A DNA stretch of 64,000 bases from Scleroderma bovista. Lineage: Eukaryota; Basidiomycota; Agaricomycetes; Boletales; Sclerodermataceae. The notes beneath the pieces were generated by a model. It had not been told where the DNA came from, made no database searches, and saw nothing but the letters and a program-made list of their open reading frames with translations. A program made the translations under genes and the position numbers. The stretch's first letter is position 1; the number at the start of each line of letters is the position of its first letter. The stretch covers positions 62,001 through 126,000 of the forward strand of contig JAYMGJ010000235.1 in the NCBI GenBank assembly GCA_037178675.1, read 5' to 3'. Below are positions 31,701 to 44,476 of the stretch, piece after piece.

Positions 31701-33743
31701 CATTCGATGTGAACTTGAGACCAAGGATCTCAGCAAGTACGTTAACTCGATCCTGACTGCGTACGTGGTGAAGACACCGCCGGACTGTGAGGCTGGGCTT
31801 GCACTATTACTACGACTGCGAGGTATGTGTCATCCCTTATCATTATTTGAAACTCACACAAATTTCTTCAATTTGAAGAGCTCCACCCAGATTTGGTCGA
31901 AGATGCTGTCAAGTATATCATTTTTCTGGTGGATGCCGACCAACTGTTCGACACCGCACTGGGAATGTATGACTTCTCCTTGGTCCTTTTGGTTGCGCAA
32001 CATGCGCAAAAGGTTTGGGCTTCGTTCTAAATCCCATGCAGTCTGCTTGACCTCTGTATACAGGACCCGAGGGAATATCTTCCCTTCCTTCGTGAACTGA
32101 GGGCGCTTCCAGTGTACTATCAACGCTTTAGAATCGACGATCACCTGCGAAGATACAGTAAAGCGCTTTCAAACCTCAACCTTGCTGGTCAGGAAAATAC
32201 TGAAAAACTTGTGCATGGGGCTGATTGGTTTTAGGTGCCACCTACTTTCAAGAAGCGCTTGATTATATCGAGCGCCATCAACTTTACGGGCCGGGGCTCG
32301 AAATCTGGGAGGGTACGGAACGATATCCGGTAGGGTGCTCTTGGCTTATCTGAGGCGAATTCCCGTTGAATGGGGCTATGAAGGCCGTACTTGGCATATA
32401 TGGTAACTGGCTCTTCGAGAGGCGTGAATACAGACAAGCAGCCCTGGGTAAGTGGGTAATGTGCTGGCCATATCCACCGCGTTCACATCGGTTGTAGTCT
32501 TCGTTGAGGCGTCCGATTTCCGCAAGGCAATGATAGCTCACGAAAGAGCTCTGGAATGGCAGGAGCTCTTCGAATTATGTGTAAAAGAAGCGCTTTCGGA
32601 GGACGAGGTCAAGGAGATTGCATATCGCATTGCTGGTTCGTCTCCCACCCGATCCTGAGCGAATGATTCTGACTTTTGCAATAGACGAATTATCATCGAA
32701 GAAGCGGTTCTCTGAAGCTGCAAGAGTACTCTTAGATTATGCATGTGACGACAATCAGGCCGTCATAGCACTTGTGCAAGGAAATGAATTCTCTGAGGCC
32801 CGGAGAATTGTAAGACTCCCCCGGAACTGTGGAAGACGTGCACTTACATACCTGTGTATAGATTTCCCTGCGCGCGATTCCACAGTTACTCGAAGATGTG
32901 GTCGTGCCTGGAACGCTGGAGATGAAGGCACAACTCAGCGAAGACCTTCTTGAGATGCGTGAACAATTGAGCAAGCAAGTTGCCCGCGTTAAGGAACTGC
33001 GCATTAAGAAAGCGCTGGAGCCCGGTGATTTTTCTTATCCATTCTCCGCTTCTGTGCCTCCTAATGACCATCCTTCTGTTGGAAGATGCCTTCTATGGTA
33101 CTGAAGACACCAGCCTGCATAATGTCGATGTGATGACGGATGTTTCCATGGCACCGACTGCATTTACCAGGTATACGGTTGCCCCGTCAGCGGCATCGAA
33201 AGCGTCCAAGTAGGTGGCTCGCGCCATGTGGAAAGTAATAAAAACTGAACCTGTTTATATCTCTGCAGACGCAGCTCAAAGACGAAACGTAAAATGGAGC
33301 GCAAGGTCGGATCAGGTCGCAAAGGCACGGTGGACGAAGAAGAGTATCTCCTCAAATCGGTCACCAAACTTGTCTCTCGCTGGACTGCAACACAACGTAA
33401 GATTTCGGGGCCCTCAGGTTGCATCCGCCCTGACCATTTCTGCGATCTTCTAGGGGAAGGGAAAAAGCTATTGCCACACCTACTCCGGCTCTCCGAACAG
33501 CATCGGTCAGGGGGCCGTGCTCTTCAGCAAGATATGGAGTCCTTTGAGAAGGAGCTCACTGATGCCATCGACGAAATGTGGACGAGGCCGGCGACTTCTG
33601 ACAATCAGACACAGGCAGACTCATGGGCCAGCCGCATGCTAGAAAAGGAAAAAGAAGGGAGGATTGATCCCTTGGACTGTGTGCCGAAACCGGACATCGA
33701 AACGAGTGATTGGGGGATCAAGTTGTTGCGCGCCCATGACTGA
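28767..33743 (+). CDS. ELP1: Elongator complex subunit 1 (ELP1/IKI3)
   Basis: Largest subunit and scaffold of Elongator, which makes the 5-carboxymethyl modification on wobble uridine of tRNAs in the cytoplasm. I can follow about 19 exons joined by 18 introns of about 45-65 nt, for example 29127-29180 with a CTAAC branch point, all restoring the family frame. N-terminal WD40 propellers contain ILAACWSPDD, VGWGAKETQFHGS, ITWRGDGAYFAVS and VVFFERNGLRHGEF. Then come TVAWHPEQALQL and LTPFRTQNVPPPMSSY. The C-terminal alpha-solenoid has KKAFSACRKHRIDLS, FQEALDYIERHQLY and GNWLFERREYRQAA. Near 33269-33345 the basic KRSSKTKRKMERK and GRKGTVDEEEYLL segments match the conserved tRNA-binding C-terminus. 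Total is about 1,330 aa, the usual length. One predicted intron (47 nt, donor near 31400) is inferred only because it restores alignment. The gene looks intact. Confidence 0.92.
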
Positions 33744-34003
33744 GACCAACAGAATGTACAGTGAATGCGGTCTCCAAGTACTTAAATTTAGGCACGAGAC
33801 AAACAGCAATACAAAGGCTAAGTTTTGGGGTCCAAGATTATTGTACAGGGCAGTTAGTACAGAGAGCGGCGACCGACAGATGTGAGAATAGATGCGCAAT
33901 GCGTAAGGTATGGTATGATCGGGTAATGGTGAATGAGTGTAGCCAGAGTGGTTGCATGGAAGGTATGGAGGACTCCTAGAAAGCGAATACGTATTTGGAG
34001 TAT

Positions 34004-36051
34004 TCAAACCTCATTATCAGCGTCATAGATATCTGTGCAGGAAAAAATATTAGCATAACAGCATAGCGTCACATCCATCACCGCAACTCACCGATCGGCG
34101 ATTTAAAACCTCGGATCTGCGAGAAATTACATTTAAAAAAAAAAAGGACCCGACGAAGTGGATAACGGCACTTACATATGGATGCAAACCAGGTGAATCC
34201 GAATGCGATCCCACAAGACCCTTGAGGCGCTCGTCAAAGAGGTACGGTGCAGATGACCTGTTTGCACCAGATGCTTCCGCGCGATGTGGGTCCCACACTC
34301 GCATGCGTACGTGACCGTCATACGAGTGTGGACGAGGAGGATTCGATGGGTCCTCAGGCTCGTAGTCCGGTGATGCGTCTTGATGGGAATCTACAGACGA
34401 GCTGGGTGTTGGATGTAGCGAATGCTTGGCAACGGCGCATTCGGGGTAGTGGACAGGTACCTGCCGGAACTCTGTGGAAGGTGATGCGGGTGTCTTTACA
34501 GCTGTAACGGCAGGGGATGTTATGGTATAACCCAGCTCCGTAATCAACGAACGAGGGAAAAAAACCTGTTGCAAGGCACGTCGGCCATGGCGAAGATTCA
34601 TAAACTGACTATCACTCACAAGAAGGGTTATGCCAGATGATACGAAGCAGCTAACTCCTCCGAGAATTAAAAGAAAGTCTAGATTTCTTTTCAGCGATAT
34701 AAAGCCGCGGTGCGTTTCATACCCGTACCTGACCAAAATCTTGGGGATAGCCGAGGATGTCAATGCCGCGCAGATAAGCACAATTCAACGATCCACTTAC
34801 GCACTCAAGTTGACTGGATGTAAGCCTTGGATGCCGTCGATGCCCAGCGTGAGCAGCGGAATCGTGAAAAGGAAGCGAAAGATAACACGAGCACACTAAT
34901 TCGGCGTTCAGTGCGTCGAGTCGACGATCATGTGAATGCCACTGACGTTTAGTTGGTAGGAATAAACGAGCCGGACGATGATATTTGGCGCAGCACCGTC
35001 ATCCTTTACCCTGTGGATAAACGCAGGAAATCGTACGAGCACGAAGATAAAGCTAAGGGTCTCGATCGTAGAAGCTGATGATCCAACGCAAAGTATCCAA
35101 GCGAGACACTGCGATGGGATTATGAAGAATCATCTATGTTAGAGAAATGTACACTTACCGAGTCGAGATGTTTCCTCGTTACAAGGGCCGTCAGCGGCAT
35201 CCCAAGTATGGCAACCATAGAGCCTGACGGCAGTGAGTAGATCCTTTGTGAGAAGGGGAGGGAAATGGTGGTACCATAGAGCCAAAGTTTAAATTCCCAA
35301 CTGTCGAACCATATACGCGTTCGCGGACCTTGGTTTTGTAGGAAGAGCCAAAAAGTCAATTCTGTAAGGCGACGGTGAGATCCCTAGACCACCCATTGTG
35401 TGGTGAACTTGCCTTCCAAATGAGTGATTCTGAAAAGCGATTAGAACAAGAATGAACGCGACATAAGGTAAACCAGTCACCTACAGTTCGCATGCCCACG
35501 CCACGCTGAATAGGAAGAGTAACGGTAGTATCCATTTTCTGTGCGGGTGGGAGTACATCTCCAGAGGCCTCGAGGTCACTGGCGGGCAATGTCAGATAGG
35601 CTTGGGGAAATCCGCTATAACGACTCACAAGTGCCTCCTGGGAGGATGAGGTAGCCTGCAGTAATGTCAGACAGTAGGTACAAGGTATCAGATAAGACGG
35701 TAAGAGTCACCTTCTTTGAATTTGAATAGGGTGAACGCAGCACCGAACAGGACTAACAGCGTGAGAGTTGTTATGTATGTGTACTGGGGGGGATGGTTGC
35801 TCGTTCTCATATGGTCGTAGGCGGGGGAGGAATGGAACTGACGGTCATGACACGCTTGAATGCGCCTGGGCGCCTGCTGGCCTCGCTCCATCGCAGACAC
35901 TTGAATCGATCGTAGTTCCAGAGGTGAAAGATGAGGAAGCAATAGAACTGCGGTGGTCAGGCTGCTTGATTTGGGACCGAGAGAGCGAGACACTCACCAG
36001 ACAGGACAGCACGGACCACAGAAGGAACGCGGTGGGCGACCCACCAGCCAT
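34004..36051 (-). CDS. Seven-transmembrane receptor-like membrane protein, about 11 exons
   Basis: Starting at 36051, exons splice in frame through GT-AG introns and one GC-AG intron (35412-35362, 51 nt, AG/GCAAGT). Predicted membrane segments in order: LLWSVLSCLFYCFLIFHLW; YITTLTLLVLFGAAFTLF; WILPLLFLFSVAWACEL running to ELTFWLFL; FKLWLYGTTISLPFSQ; AWILCVGSSASTIETLSFIF; VIFRFLFTIPLLTLGIDGI; DFLLILGGVSCFVSSGITLL. A Ser/Pro-rich cytoplasmic-type tail follows, and the protein ends IDIYDADNEV. Seven segments plus a long polar tail resemble fungal GPCR-like proteins, but I do not recognise a named family and no ligand can be assigned. One splice junction, near 34740-34790, is unresolved. The gene converges with ELP1 (stops about 260 bp apart). 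Confidence 0.72.
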
Positions 36052-38363
36052 GGCTTTCGCAGAGGGAGAGGGGGAAAAGAAGGAGCGAAAGCGAGGGACT
36101 AAAAGCCAGACTGCGAGCGGAGAAATATATACTCAAGGAAAAAAAGTCTTCCCACTGGAACCAGCGGCGGTTTTACTCTCGGGAAGGTACACAGGTCCAT
36201 GAACTCTTCTTTTTTACGGCAAGATGCGAACATCGTCGTCATCCCGGGCACTTTGTACTCCTCAGCACTTGGCCCTCGAGTGTTCGACTCTCCGTTTGCC
36301 AAGGGCCAGTTCGCTTTGCCGTCCGTTGGAATGCAGAACGACCCGATCGCACATTGAGCTTGCTAATGTACATACTCGATTCATTCTTCGAAGCAGTGGT
36401 AATAGTAATGGACTGCCTCATTCGCACGCTTCGTCGGGTCGCCCATGTTTTACAAAATTTCTGGAGAGTCGTCCGAAGGCGAAGTCGACTAACACGAGCA
36501 GCTTATGTTATTAGTCGACTTCGCCTTCGGATATCTGGGAGGCTCCCGGATCTTTGTGATCCGGCATCTCCACACTCCGCAAAATGCACTCGCCGAGGTC
36601 CGTCCCCAGGCCGAGTTTCCCGCTGTGTGGATGGTCGTCGATTCCTCCATTCTCTGCCCAACTGCTCAACGCCATGGTCATGCTTTGGCATCAGCCAAGG
36701 GTGGCGTTTTCTTAGACTGGTCATATTAATTCTCTGCCCTAGAACCTTTTGCCAAGGTTCTGTTCTCCGTCCACGCGGCCGCCTAACGTTCCAGCAAGAT
36801 GCTAATCATGGTAACAGTAATGCGCGAACACCGGATCCCACCTATCCTTCAGTTATCCATTCCAGGCAGGAAGCCGTTGTTTGTGGTCTCCATCATTACT
36901 GATCACTACATAACATCATTCACGCCACTGCAGTATCAAGTAACCTTTCTCATCCCTATGCCCAGGGTCGTTTCGTAGCCAAACCTTGTCCCCCCCCCCC
37001 TTCGTTTTTGTGTTTTTATCGACCACCCGACGGTGGCGAAATATATTCTGCCTTATCACTTGGCTGTCTCCTCTCCATTTTTGTGGCCCTGGTCACAAAT
37101 TAACTTAAACTAACCCTGTCCATATTTGCTCCACCATCACACCGACCCGACCTTTACTTATCACTTTTGGGTTCATCTGATTGTCATTTGGCGAATCGCG
37201 GAGCGATGGTTTCATATACAACGTCCCTTATCTGTTCAAAACAAAAGGACTGCCATTCCAATACCCTGCCCCTAAACTCCATCCGTAGCCTGTATCTATG
37301 TGGTGGTCAGCGCAGCTGTATCATTCTAGTGTGTACGGTTGCCATGAAACTGCTCGACGGGGCTTGTGAGGGACATTATAATGTTTCACCACGTGGAATA
37401 TTATTTGCGCCTCGCAATCAATTAGTTGGATTAGATTCCAGGTCGATTGGTTGGAAGTCCATTACCGTAAGTTACATACTAGAGCATGTCACTTTGCTTG
37501 ATCCAAGTATAGAAACATCAAACAACTTCGACGTTGCCCCGTTATGACTTAGCACACACTGGCAAAATATATAGTAGTTTTGAGGTGATCTCCGACGGTA
37601 GGTCGGGGCCGTCGGATATGATGGCTCAAGCGCTCAGGGTTAGACAGTGGCTTCCTGCAAGTTGGCATTCCGAGCTGTTTCACGAGTGCCAGCAGTGCGT
37701 GTTTCATTGAATCGCATCTCTGAACGGCGACGTATGCACTTAACCTCTGAGGTGAGTTCAATCTCGTGTACCACAATACTTGCTCATTTTTTGTCCTCGG
37801 CCCTCGGTGGATGAATCTGCTGCGGCAGAGCCGCATCGTTGATAGTATCAGCAAGGCTTTCACACGAATAGTCTCCTGTCAATGTTGTCAAATGTCAGGG
37901 GAAGCAACCTTTTGGGAGCTTCCTTTCACCATGCGAAGCGATGCACAACAATTATTCACCCCACACTGGGGGAGGTGTGGGACCCTACAAAAAACGAGTC
38001 CATTCCAAAAGTCATGAGATCCGTTAAACTTTCGTTAAGCCCTTTGGAATGGTGGTGCGTACCGTGTCGAATCCCCAGGTAATAATCACACAATTGCGCT
38101 CGTGTTAATACCAATTTTTTCATGCAGTTCTGCATTTCAAGTCCTCGGGTGAACTTATCTAACGTCGTCTTTCCGAGCACTTCAAGGCAGGCACGGAATT
38201 TCATTGTTGGGTGACATTCAATTGATCATGCGGGTTATTTTCTTGGTCTACAATTCCGGTTGTTCACTTTTTGATGCTCAGTGGAACATTCGGGCGGGTC
38301 CGATCGGACCGGATGCATTGACGTCATACCTAGGAGTGTGCGCTGCAAAGCTATGACGCAGAT
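36052..38363. other. Long intergenic region, no reliable gene
   Basis: 2.3 kb with only short frames lacking family resemblance. It includes a perfect 20-bp inverted repeat (36473-36530) and a C-homopolymer (about 36990). A plus-strand frame at 36354-36902 (182 codons) crosses the hairpin and looks compositional rather than coding. A small unrecognised gene or noncoding RNA cannot be excluded. Confidence 0.5.
36473..36530. repeat. Perfect inverted repeat, 20-bp arms with 18-bp loop
   Basis: The arm CCGAAGGCGAAGTCGACTAA at 36473-36492 is the exact reverse complement of 36511-36530. It contains a SalI-type GTCGAC core. It would form a strong hairpin in DNA or RNA and is not explained by any neighbouring gene. 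Confidence 0.85.
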
Positions 38364-39489
38364 TTGCCGTCCTTACAGCCTACCAGGATGAGCACCCTCC
38401 GTTTCATTACTCGTTTGTCTACACGTTCGTCGCGGCTCGGTAACCCGACCACGTCGCCGCCTGTGCGCCGACTGGCAACTTCGACAAGCCCTCTTTCAGA
38501 GGCATCTCACGCCCAGACACTTCTCCAAGACAAAAAGCATGGTCTAGGCTTCATTCGCTCGAACCCGCGGACAGCCAAGCCCCGGAAACTGGGTGTGACA
38601 GAGATTCGAGGGCCGTATTACTCTGCTTACGGAAAGAGGCACCTGCAAGATCTCCTTGAAACAATGGGGTATCACATTGATGGCTTCAAGTTCGCAGGCG
38701 GTTCGTTTTCGCTGTTACCTGAACGTGCGCTGGCGGAGATGATCGAGCTAGCACATGAGTATGATGTTTATGTTTCGACGGCAAGTAGTATATACACCAA
38801 AGAGACAAAATCTGACCACTTAATAAAATGAATTGTATGCAGGGAGGCTTTATTGAGCATGTGTTAACCCACCCCGATGTGTTCACCGTGGTGGACAAGT
38901 ACCTGAAAAAATGTAAGGATTTAGGGTACGTACATCGCACTGCCCTCTGACCTGTACCTTGAATGACGGTCATTTCTTCAGTTTCGACGTCGTAGAACTT
39001 TCATCCGGTTTCCTCTCGTTCCCACCAAACGACTGGCTGCGCCTTATCGAAAAGGTCCACAGCCACGGGTTGATCGCAAAACCAGAACTCGGGATCCAGT
39101 TCGGTGCAGGGGGTGACACCGCCGCCAAGGAACTCGAAGCCGCGGGGAAAAGTGATCCATTCAAGGTCGTGAGTCTCGGCAAGAAATTCCTCGACGTGGG
39201 AGTGGAGAGGCTCATGATCGAGAGCGAGGGGATCACGGAGAACGTCTATGAATGGCGCACGGATGTCATCCAAGCCATCCTCAAGGAACTCCCGATGGAA
39301 CGGGTCATGTTCGAAGCTGCTGATCCCAAGGTCTTCAACTGGTATATTAGGGAATTTGGTATTGACGTGAATTTGTTTGTGGATCACAGCCAAATAGTGC
39401 AGCTGACGTGTCTGAGGAGTGGGATTTGGGGTATGGCCGATACGTTTGGAAAGGTGGTCAGTTATCGCCGGGAGGGGAATATGAAGTGA
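38364..39489 (+). CDS. Phosphosulfolactate synthase (ComA) family protein
   Basis: TIM-barrel family that adds sulfite to phosphoenolpyruvate in archaeal coenzyme M synthesis. Eukaryotic members such as plant HSA32 have a heat-tolerance role and probably a different activity. Exons 38364-38780, 38843-38925 and 38982-39489 give 335 aa. A second ATG at 38388 gives 327. Family segments: KPRKLGVTEIRGPYYSAYG, DGFKFAGGSFSLLP, FDVVELSSGFLSFP, ELGIQFGAGGD, LDVGVERLMIESEGIT and VMFEAADPKVFNWYI. The N-terminus is rich in Arg, Ser and Thr without acids, like a mitochondrial presequence. The first intron has a GC donor (ACG/GCAAGT at 38781), needed to join VST to GGFIEHVL. The function in fungi is not established. 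Confidence 0.85.
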
Positions 39490-40463
39490 CGTGGGGGAGG
39501 TGCCTTGCATACTTTGTCTCCCTACGTTCCGTTTCCGCTTGCAAAATTGTGTCTGTGAACTCGCAGGGTGCTCAAGTATGCGGCGAGCACGGGTCGACTG
39601 TAAGTTACGGCTGGCCAAGAGATTGGCGTGAGCTTCGGTCAAAAGGTTGTCGCAAGATTAGTACATAACGCTGTCACGGATTGAATAGACTGCGGAAAAC
39701 TGGTCGACCTTTGATATAACCCTGAGTGGTAGCAATGTTCTCAGGAGCTCCCCGGATCTGGCAAAGCACCCATGGTTGTCACAGGGACGAACCTGCATGA
39801 CGGGCAGAAGGGTTGACTGGTGTTAGTAACAAAGTACCAGACAAATGAATTTTGAAGTTTTCCTCTCACCCAACACATCCGGACAGCGCAACAATCAAGT
39901 GGCATCCATGACTACGCACACGGACGCGAATATTTCTATTTACAACTGCTACCGCCAGTCTGAGGCAGAGACTTCGTCCTGCGTCAGACGAGGAAGATAG
40001 GCTCAGCCATCTGTGTAGCCATCACTGTAGAGGCAGAGAACACGATATATCGCAATGATATAGTATAAGCAATAGCCTCATGCTATGCCCAACGGTGGGA
40101 TACAACAAGCGTGAAGGATTACAAGAATGAACTCACAGAAAAGCTATACACAAATGGCGGCCGAGCCCACTATGTACAAGGTGAATTCGACCTGCTGAGG
40201 AGTGATGCATGAGTACAACTGAGGCGGAGTGACACACTAGTGCATCCGAATACAGGACAAGGTTGGTCCCATTTATATCTCAGAGCAATCGCCAGTCATC
40301 CGTCCGCTCACCATTGGACTGACACCTGGTATCGTTTCGATATTTTCCGGACTGTGTCCGACGCTTTTCATCAGTCTTGTACATTTTTCACTCCCATTCA
40401 TCGTATCATTTCATTTTCCGCGTCCGGAACGCCTTTTGGAATTCGGTTTTTTTTCGACGTTAC
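39490..40463. other. Intergenic, presumed noxR upstream region
   Basis: About 970 bp without a supported gene. A pyrimidine-rich stretch with TTTTCGACG lies immediately before the noxR ATG. Confidence 0.5.
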
Positions 40464-42938
40464 ATGGCTCTCTCACTTAAAGCCGAGCTCGAAATATGGG
40501 CTGCTGCCCTCAAAGCGTACGATGAGCAGGACTTCCTTAAATCACTAGAATTATTCTCGGTGAGTAGCGCCGTTTATTCGGTCCTCGTATCTGGGCAGTC
40601 CTGACCTCTAGTACCACCGGTGATTGCGGCCATCAGCGGATCGCTGACTCGTCCAAGATTCTAACTAATATGGCTCTCATTTATGCTACCATCGGCGAAC
40701 ATGAAATTGCAGTCGAGCACTTCAATTCTGCCACTAGCCTTGACAAATTTCTCGCTATCGCGTATGCTGCTCTCCCAGCCTTGTGGCGTTCGCGTTCTAA
40801 CCCCATCTTCTCTGTGCAGACACTTCCAATGCGGTGTATCTAATTTTCTTCTCGGTCGTTACAATGCTGCGTATGCAAACTTCGAAGATGCCTTTCTCTA
40901 TTTGCGGGGGAATCCAGCTATGTATGCATTGCATGATAACTTGCCACTTCCGTTCACATCTGTTTTCGGGACATAGAAATTACGAACAGCTGGGCCTGAA
41001 GTTTAAACTCTTCGCTGCCGAAGTCCTGTTCAACCGGGGTCTCTCCCAGTTATATCTGGGTTACAATCAGGAGGGTATGAATGACCTGAAACAGGCCAGA
41101 AATGTGAAAGTGACAGAGGAACACAACGTCATCGACGAGGCGATACGTGATCGGGGGGAAAGGTACACGGTGTTTAGTATCGTATGTTCATTCTCTTTGT
41201 GCCTTCCGGCTTGGTGATACTTATTTGATATCTTTTAGCCCGTTGGGATACTATACCGACCCTCTGAAAACAAGCTTAAGAATTCCAAGGCAAAGGATTA
41301 CCTTGGAAAGGCTGTACGTTACCTGTTTTTCATTTCTAAACCTTGCATCTCAAGCTCATGGATACATTGGGTTAATGCAGAAATTGGTGGCTGCAAGCGA
41401 CGTTAACGATGCGTACACAGAGTTCTCTGGGGTCACAAAACTCAAACAACAATCTGACACTCGAGCCGATGCTTCCCCCAATTCTAATCCTAATGCAGAT
41501 CGCAAGGGCGCTGGTTCCCCTGCATTGAACCGGAGTGCTACTGTGCCTACACAACGTGCGTCCTAGTCTACCTGTATTTATTTGGACTAACGAACACTTC
41601 CTGCAATGCAGGAACTACGTCCCTCGAATCCACCCTACCCCTGGAGCGTTCCAAGACGACAAACGACATTCCCCAAACCCAAGATCGCGAGCGTGGACGT
41701 CCTCCCGCTCTTCGTTACGTCGCTCTACCAACTCTCCAGTTTCCCCTTCCGCCCACGTCTACGCCTCGTTCATCACCGACCTCCAAATCCTCTCGGACAG
41801 AGGATTTGGAATCTACAACTCAACTGCAGTCACAGAAAACGCAGGCTCCGTCTCCGCTTTCTACGTCTCAGCCATTCCAACAACCCCCACGGCCACCGGC
41901 CCGTCCTGCACAATTCACACAGCCAATTCTGCCGCCAGCACATTTGCTCGCTTCTCGCCGTTCCCAATCTGTTTCTCACACACCATCGAGAGGGACGAAG
42001 GCGAACATGGGTGGGGGCAGAGCTGCAGGCACAGGTTTGGTAAGAAGTAATACATCGACTGGGGTGACGAAGGGGAGCAACTCGGGGATATTTAAGCAAG
42101 GAATTGGGGTGGGGATGGTGGGCGGGTCGGATAGGAATGATGTTCTGCGTTCACCTTTGCAGGACCAACCACGTAAGTGTCCCTTCATCTTTTTCGGGTG
42201 GCTTTTCCCCTAGTACTTGAGGTGCTGATGGCCTCAAATGCCCTTGACCTTCACTGATTAGCGTGTTTGCTGCTTTCATCTGGATCTCGCTTCTGAGCGT
42301 TGCTGACCCCTCACGCAGAACCGACGCCTGCATCCGCCCGCTTTGCAGAATTCTATGACGACTACGTCGGCGCATATACTGATGATCTAGGCTCGCTTGC
42401 ATACGCGGGGGTGGGCAGTGGCAGAGGTAGCTCCCGGAGTCCGCCAAGCGTGTCTCGGAGTGGCACGGTCCGCAGCCAACAGACTGGTTTGCCTGGTTTG
42501 CCCGTTAACGGGTCCATGGGTAGTTGGGACTACGCCTATCGGAACGGGCTCTCCGATGGACGCACTGTGGTCGCGGATGTTCCACAGGATATTTGTACTA
42601 TTCGGGTCAAGGTTTGTTGATCGCATCTTTTACATGCTCTGCTCCGTTATCTGATTTTACTTTTTCTCGCCGTTTCTCGACAGTTGTATTACCAGGGTGA
42701 AGTCCGAGGTATGACGTTACCCGCAAGCACGCTCCTTTCTGCATTCAGCGCCCGTGTGGCCACCAAGTTTGGGGTGGCTATTGAGGCGCTGAAGTTGAGA
42801 TTTGTGGACGAGGACGGTGTGAAGATCAGTTTACGAGATGAAGAGGACTGGGGCCTCGCAATGGAAACCGCCACCGGTGGTTGGAGCAGTAAAACCGGAG
42901 TGGAAGGTCGACTAGAAGTATGGTGTGAGGAGATATGA
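40464..42938 (+). CDS. noxR: NADPH oxidase regulator NoxR (p67phox-like)
   Basis: Cytosolic activator of fungal NoxA/NoxB, which makes superoxide for hyphal differentiation and fruiting. Exons are 40464-40559, 40637-40761, 40820-40921, 40977-41181, 41239-41313, 41381-41555, 41612-42172, 42319-42611 and 42684-42938. All are in frame (1887 nt, 628 aa). The N-terminal TPRs run through YDEQDFLKSLELFS, IGEHEIAVEHFNSA, GRYNAAYANFEDAF and LFNRGLSQLYLG. The activation region PVGILYRPSENKLKNSKAKDY leads into LGKAKLVAASDVNDAYTEF, as in all NoxR. A Ser/Pro/Gln-rich linker of about 300 residues follows. The C-terminal PB1 domain starts IRVKLYYQGEVRGM and contains the acidic VDEDGVKISLRDEEDW (OPCA-type) loop for binding Cdc24/Bem1-type partners. 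It ends LEVWCEEI. Confidence 0.92.
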
Positions 42939-44476
42939 TACAACGGCAGGGTCGCCTACGGCAGGACGCGTTGGCGCAAGACGTACCGGGTCCAAAAATT
43001 TTTCATCTGTTTTACTTATTGGGCATTGTGTGTTTCCTTGTCAATATGTACTGTGCAAGTAATTTGTACGCATAGTAACACTTTTACTGTAACGATTAGT
43101 TTAACTTTCGTTTTATATCGATCGATAGCATCGCTGGAACTATGACAGTGCACGAACAGCATACTTATGTACAAACCATTCTCTTAACTGGCAGCAAGCC
43201 TTGCATTTAGCTTGCTTGCACCATCATCCTTATGCATCATGCTCTTTCATGGACTTCGCCCAGTCTAAAAGGAGCTCGATGTATCACGTCTCTGCATCGT
43301 CGGTGGGTAGACGTAAACAAACTTTACGCTTTGCATCTGATGTAAAGCCCGAATTCAACCCACCTGGTCACTGTATATTTGAAATGATTGGTATGGGTGC
43401 TCTACGATCGCACGCGCTAAGTAACATGAATCGGAGAGGGTAGAAAATAGTGAAGGTGATTGTTAATCGATAATCAGCGAATAACGTGAAGCTAACGAAA
43501 CGAAACGAACAACATGATCAAAGTGCTGGTGGGAATGTTAAGTGGAGATCGTGCACTTCCGAGGCGTTGTAGTCCCCGTTATTATGAATTACACCCGCGG
43601 ACAGTAGCCATGGTTGAGCGGTGGCAATACCTTTCTCTATGCATAAAATCAATACCATCCCGTCACGATCTCGAATCCGCAAAGTTACATACGTACAATG
43701 TATAGCGTGGCGGTATCGCCTGGGGCTTGCGTTTAGCTAGTGATATTGGGAGTACAATGGTGCAACCGGGGAGATGCTCCGTGATATATTCGAAGACAAG
43801 ATAGACACCGATCGAGATGGACCTGCCAATCTGAAAGGGCCTACCCACGAAACGGCCTGCGCAGTTGATCAAACGTGAAATATTCCCTAGAGCTCACAAA
43901 GTCTTTGCTGCTATTAGAGTCGTGGATTCTTGTGGAATCTTAACAAGTCCCATATGGCTCTAACATCTGGCACGTGACCGAAAAGGGCTGCCCTAAACCA
44001 AGCAAGCTTGATAAATACTTGCCACCGAAGTCGCTTTTCCTTAGTGCGGCGACACGGCCCAAATTTCCCCATGTTGCTCATGGCTGCATACGTTTCACGC
44101 GGTCGTTTCGAGTGTCAGGCCGTGTCTAGAGTAACTCAAACGTCTCAGCACCTTGTCGCGTCTTCTGGCCCCAGAAGGGACTCTTGAAGAGGAGATGGGT
44201 CGGTGGTTTGTACATCATCATTAGCTTCTTTGTGCACTCGCATTTTATTATTGCAATAAACTAGTTGAACGTACTCCTTCTGCATTGCAATCACTGCCCA
44301 GACATTGAGTTGAACTTCACGCGACTACCATGGTAGTGCTACATACTATCAATGTTCGATGGTAGCGTGCAAAAAAACCTAAAAAGTGAAAGGGGAACCA
44401 CAAAGTTTCCTCGGATACCTTCATGAAGATCCTACCAGAAGAGAGCAGAAGTAACCACCTCATTCCCCTATCATCG
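42939..44476. other. Intergenic, no gene recognised
   Basis: About 1.5 kb between noxR and the next minus-strand coding-like region. Short frames at 43201-43443 and 43514-43705 have no recognisable similarity. Confidence 0.5.

Noticed and set aside
36354..36902. 182-codon plus-strand frame with a hydrophobic start
   Set aside because: It runs through the perfect hairpin, is very Arg- and Ser-rich and has no family resemblance. Most likely chance.
37167..37547. 126-codon plus-strand frame
   Set aside because: No recognisable domain, no splice partners and ordinary intergenic composition around it.
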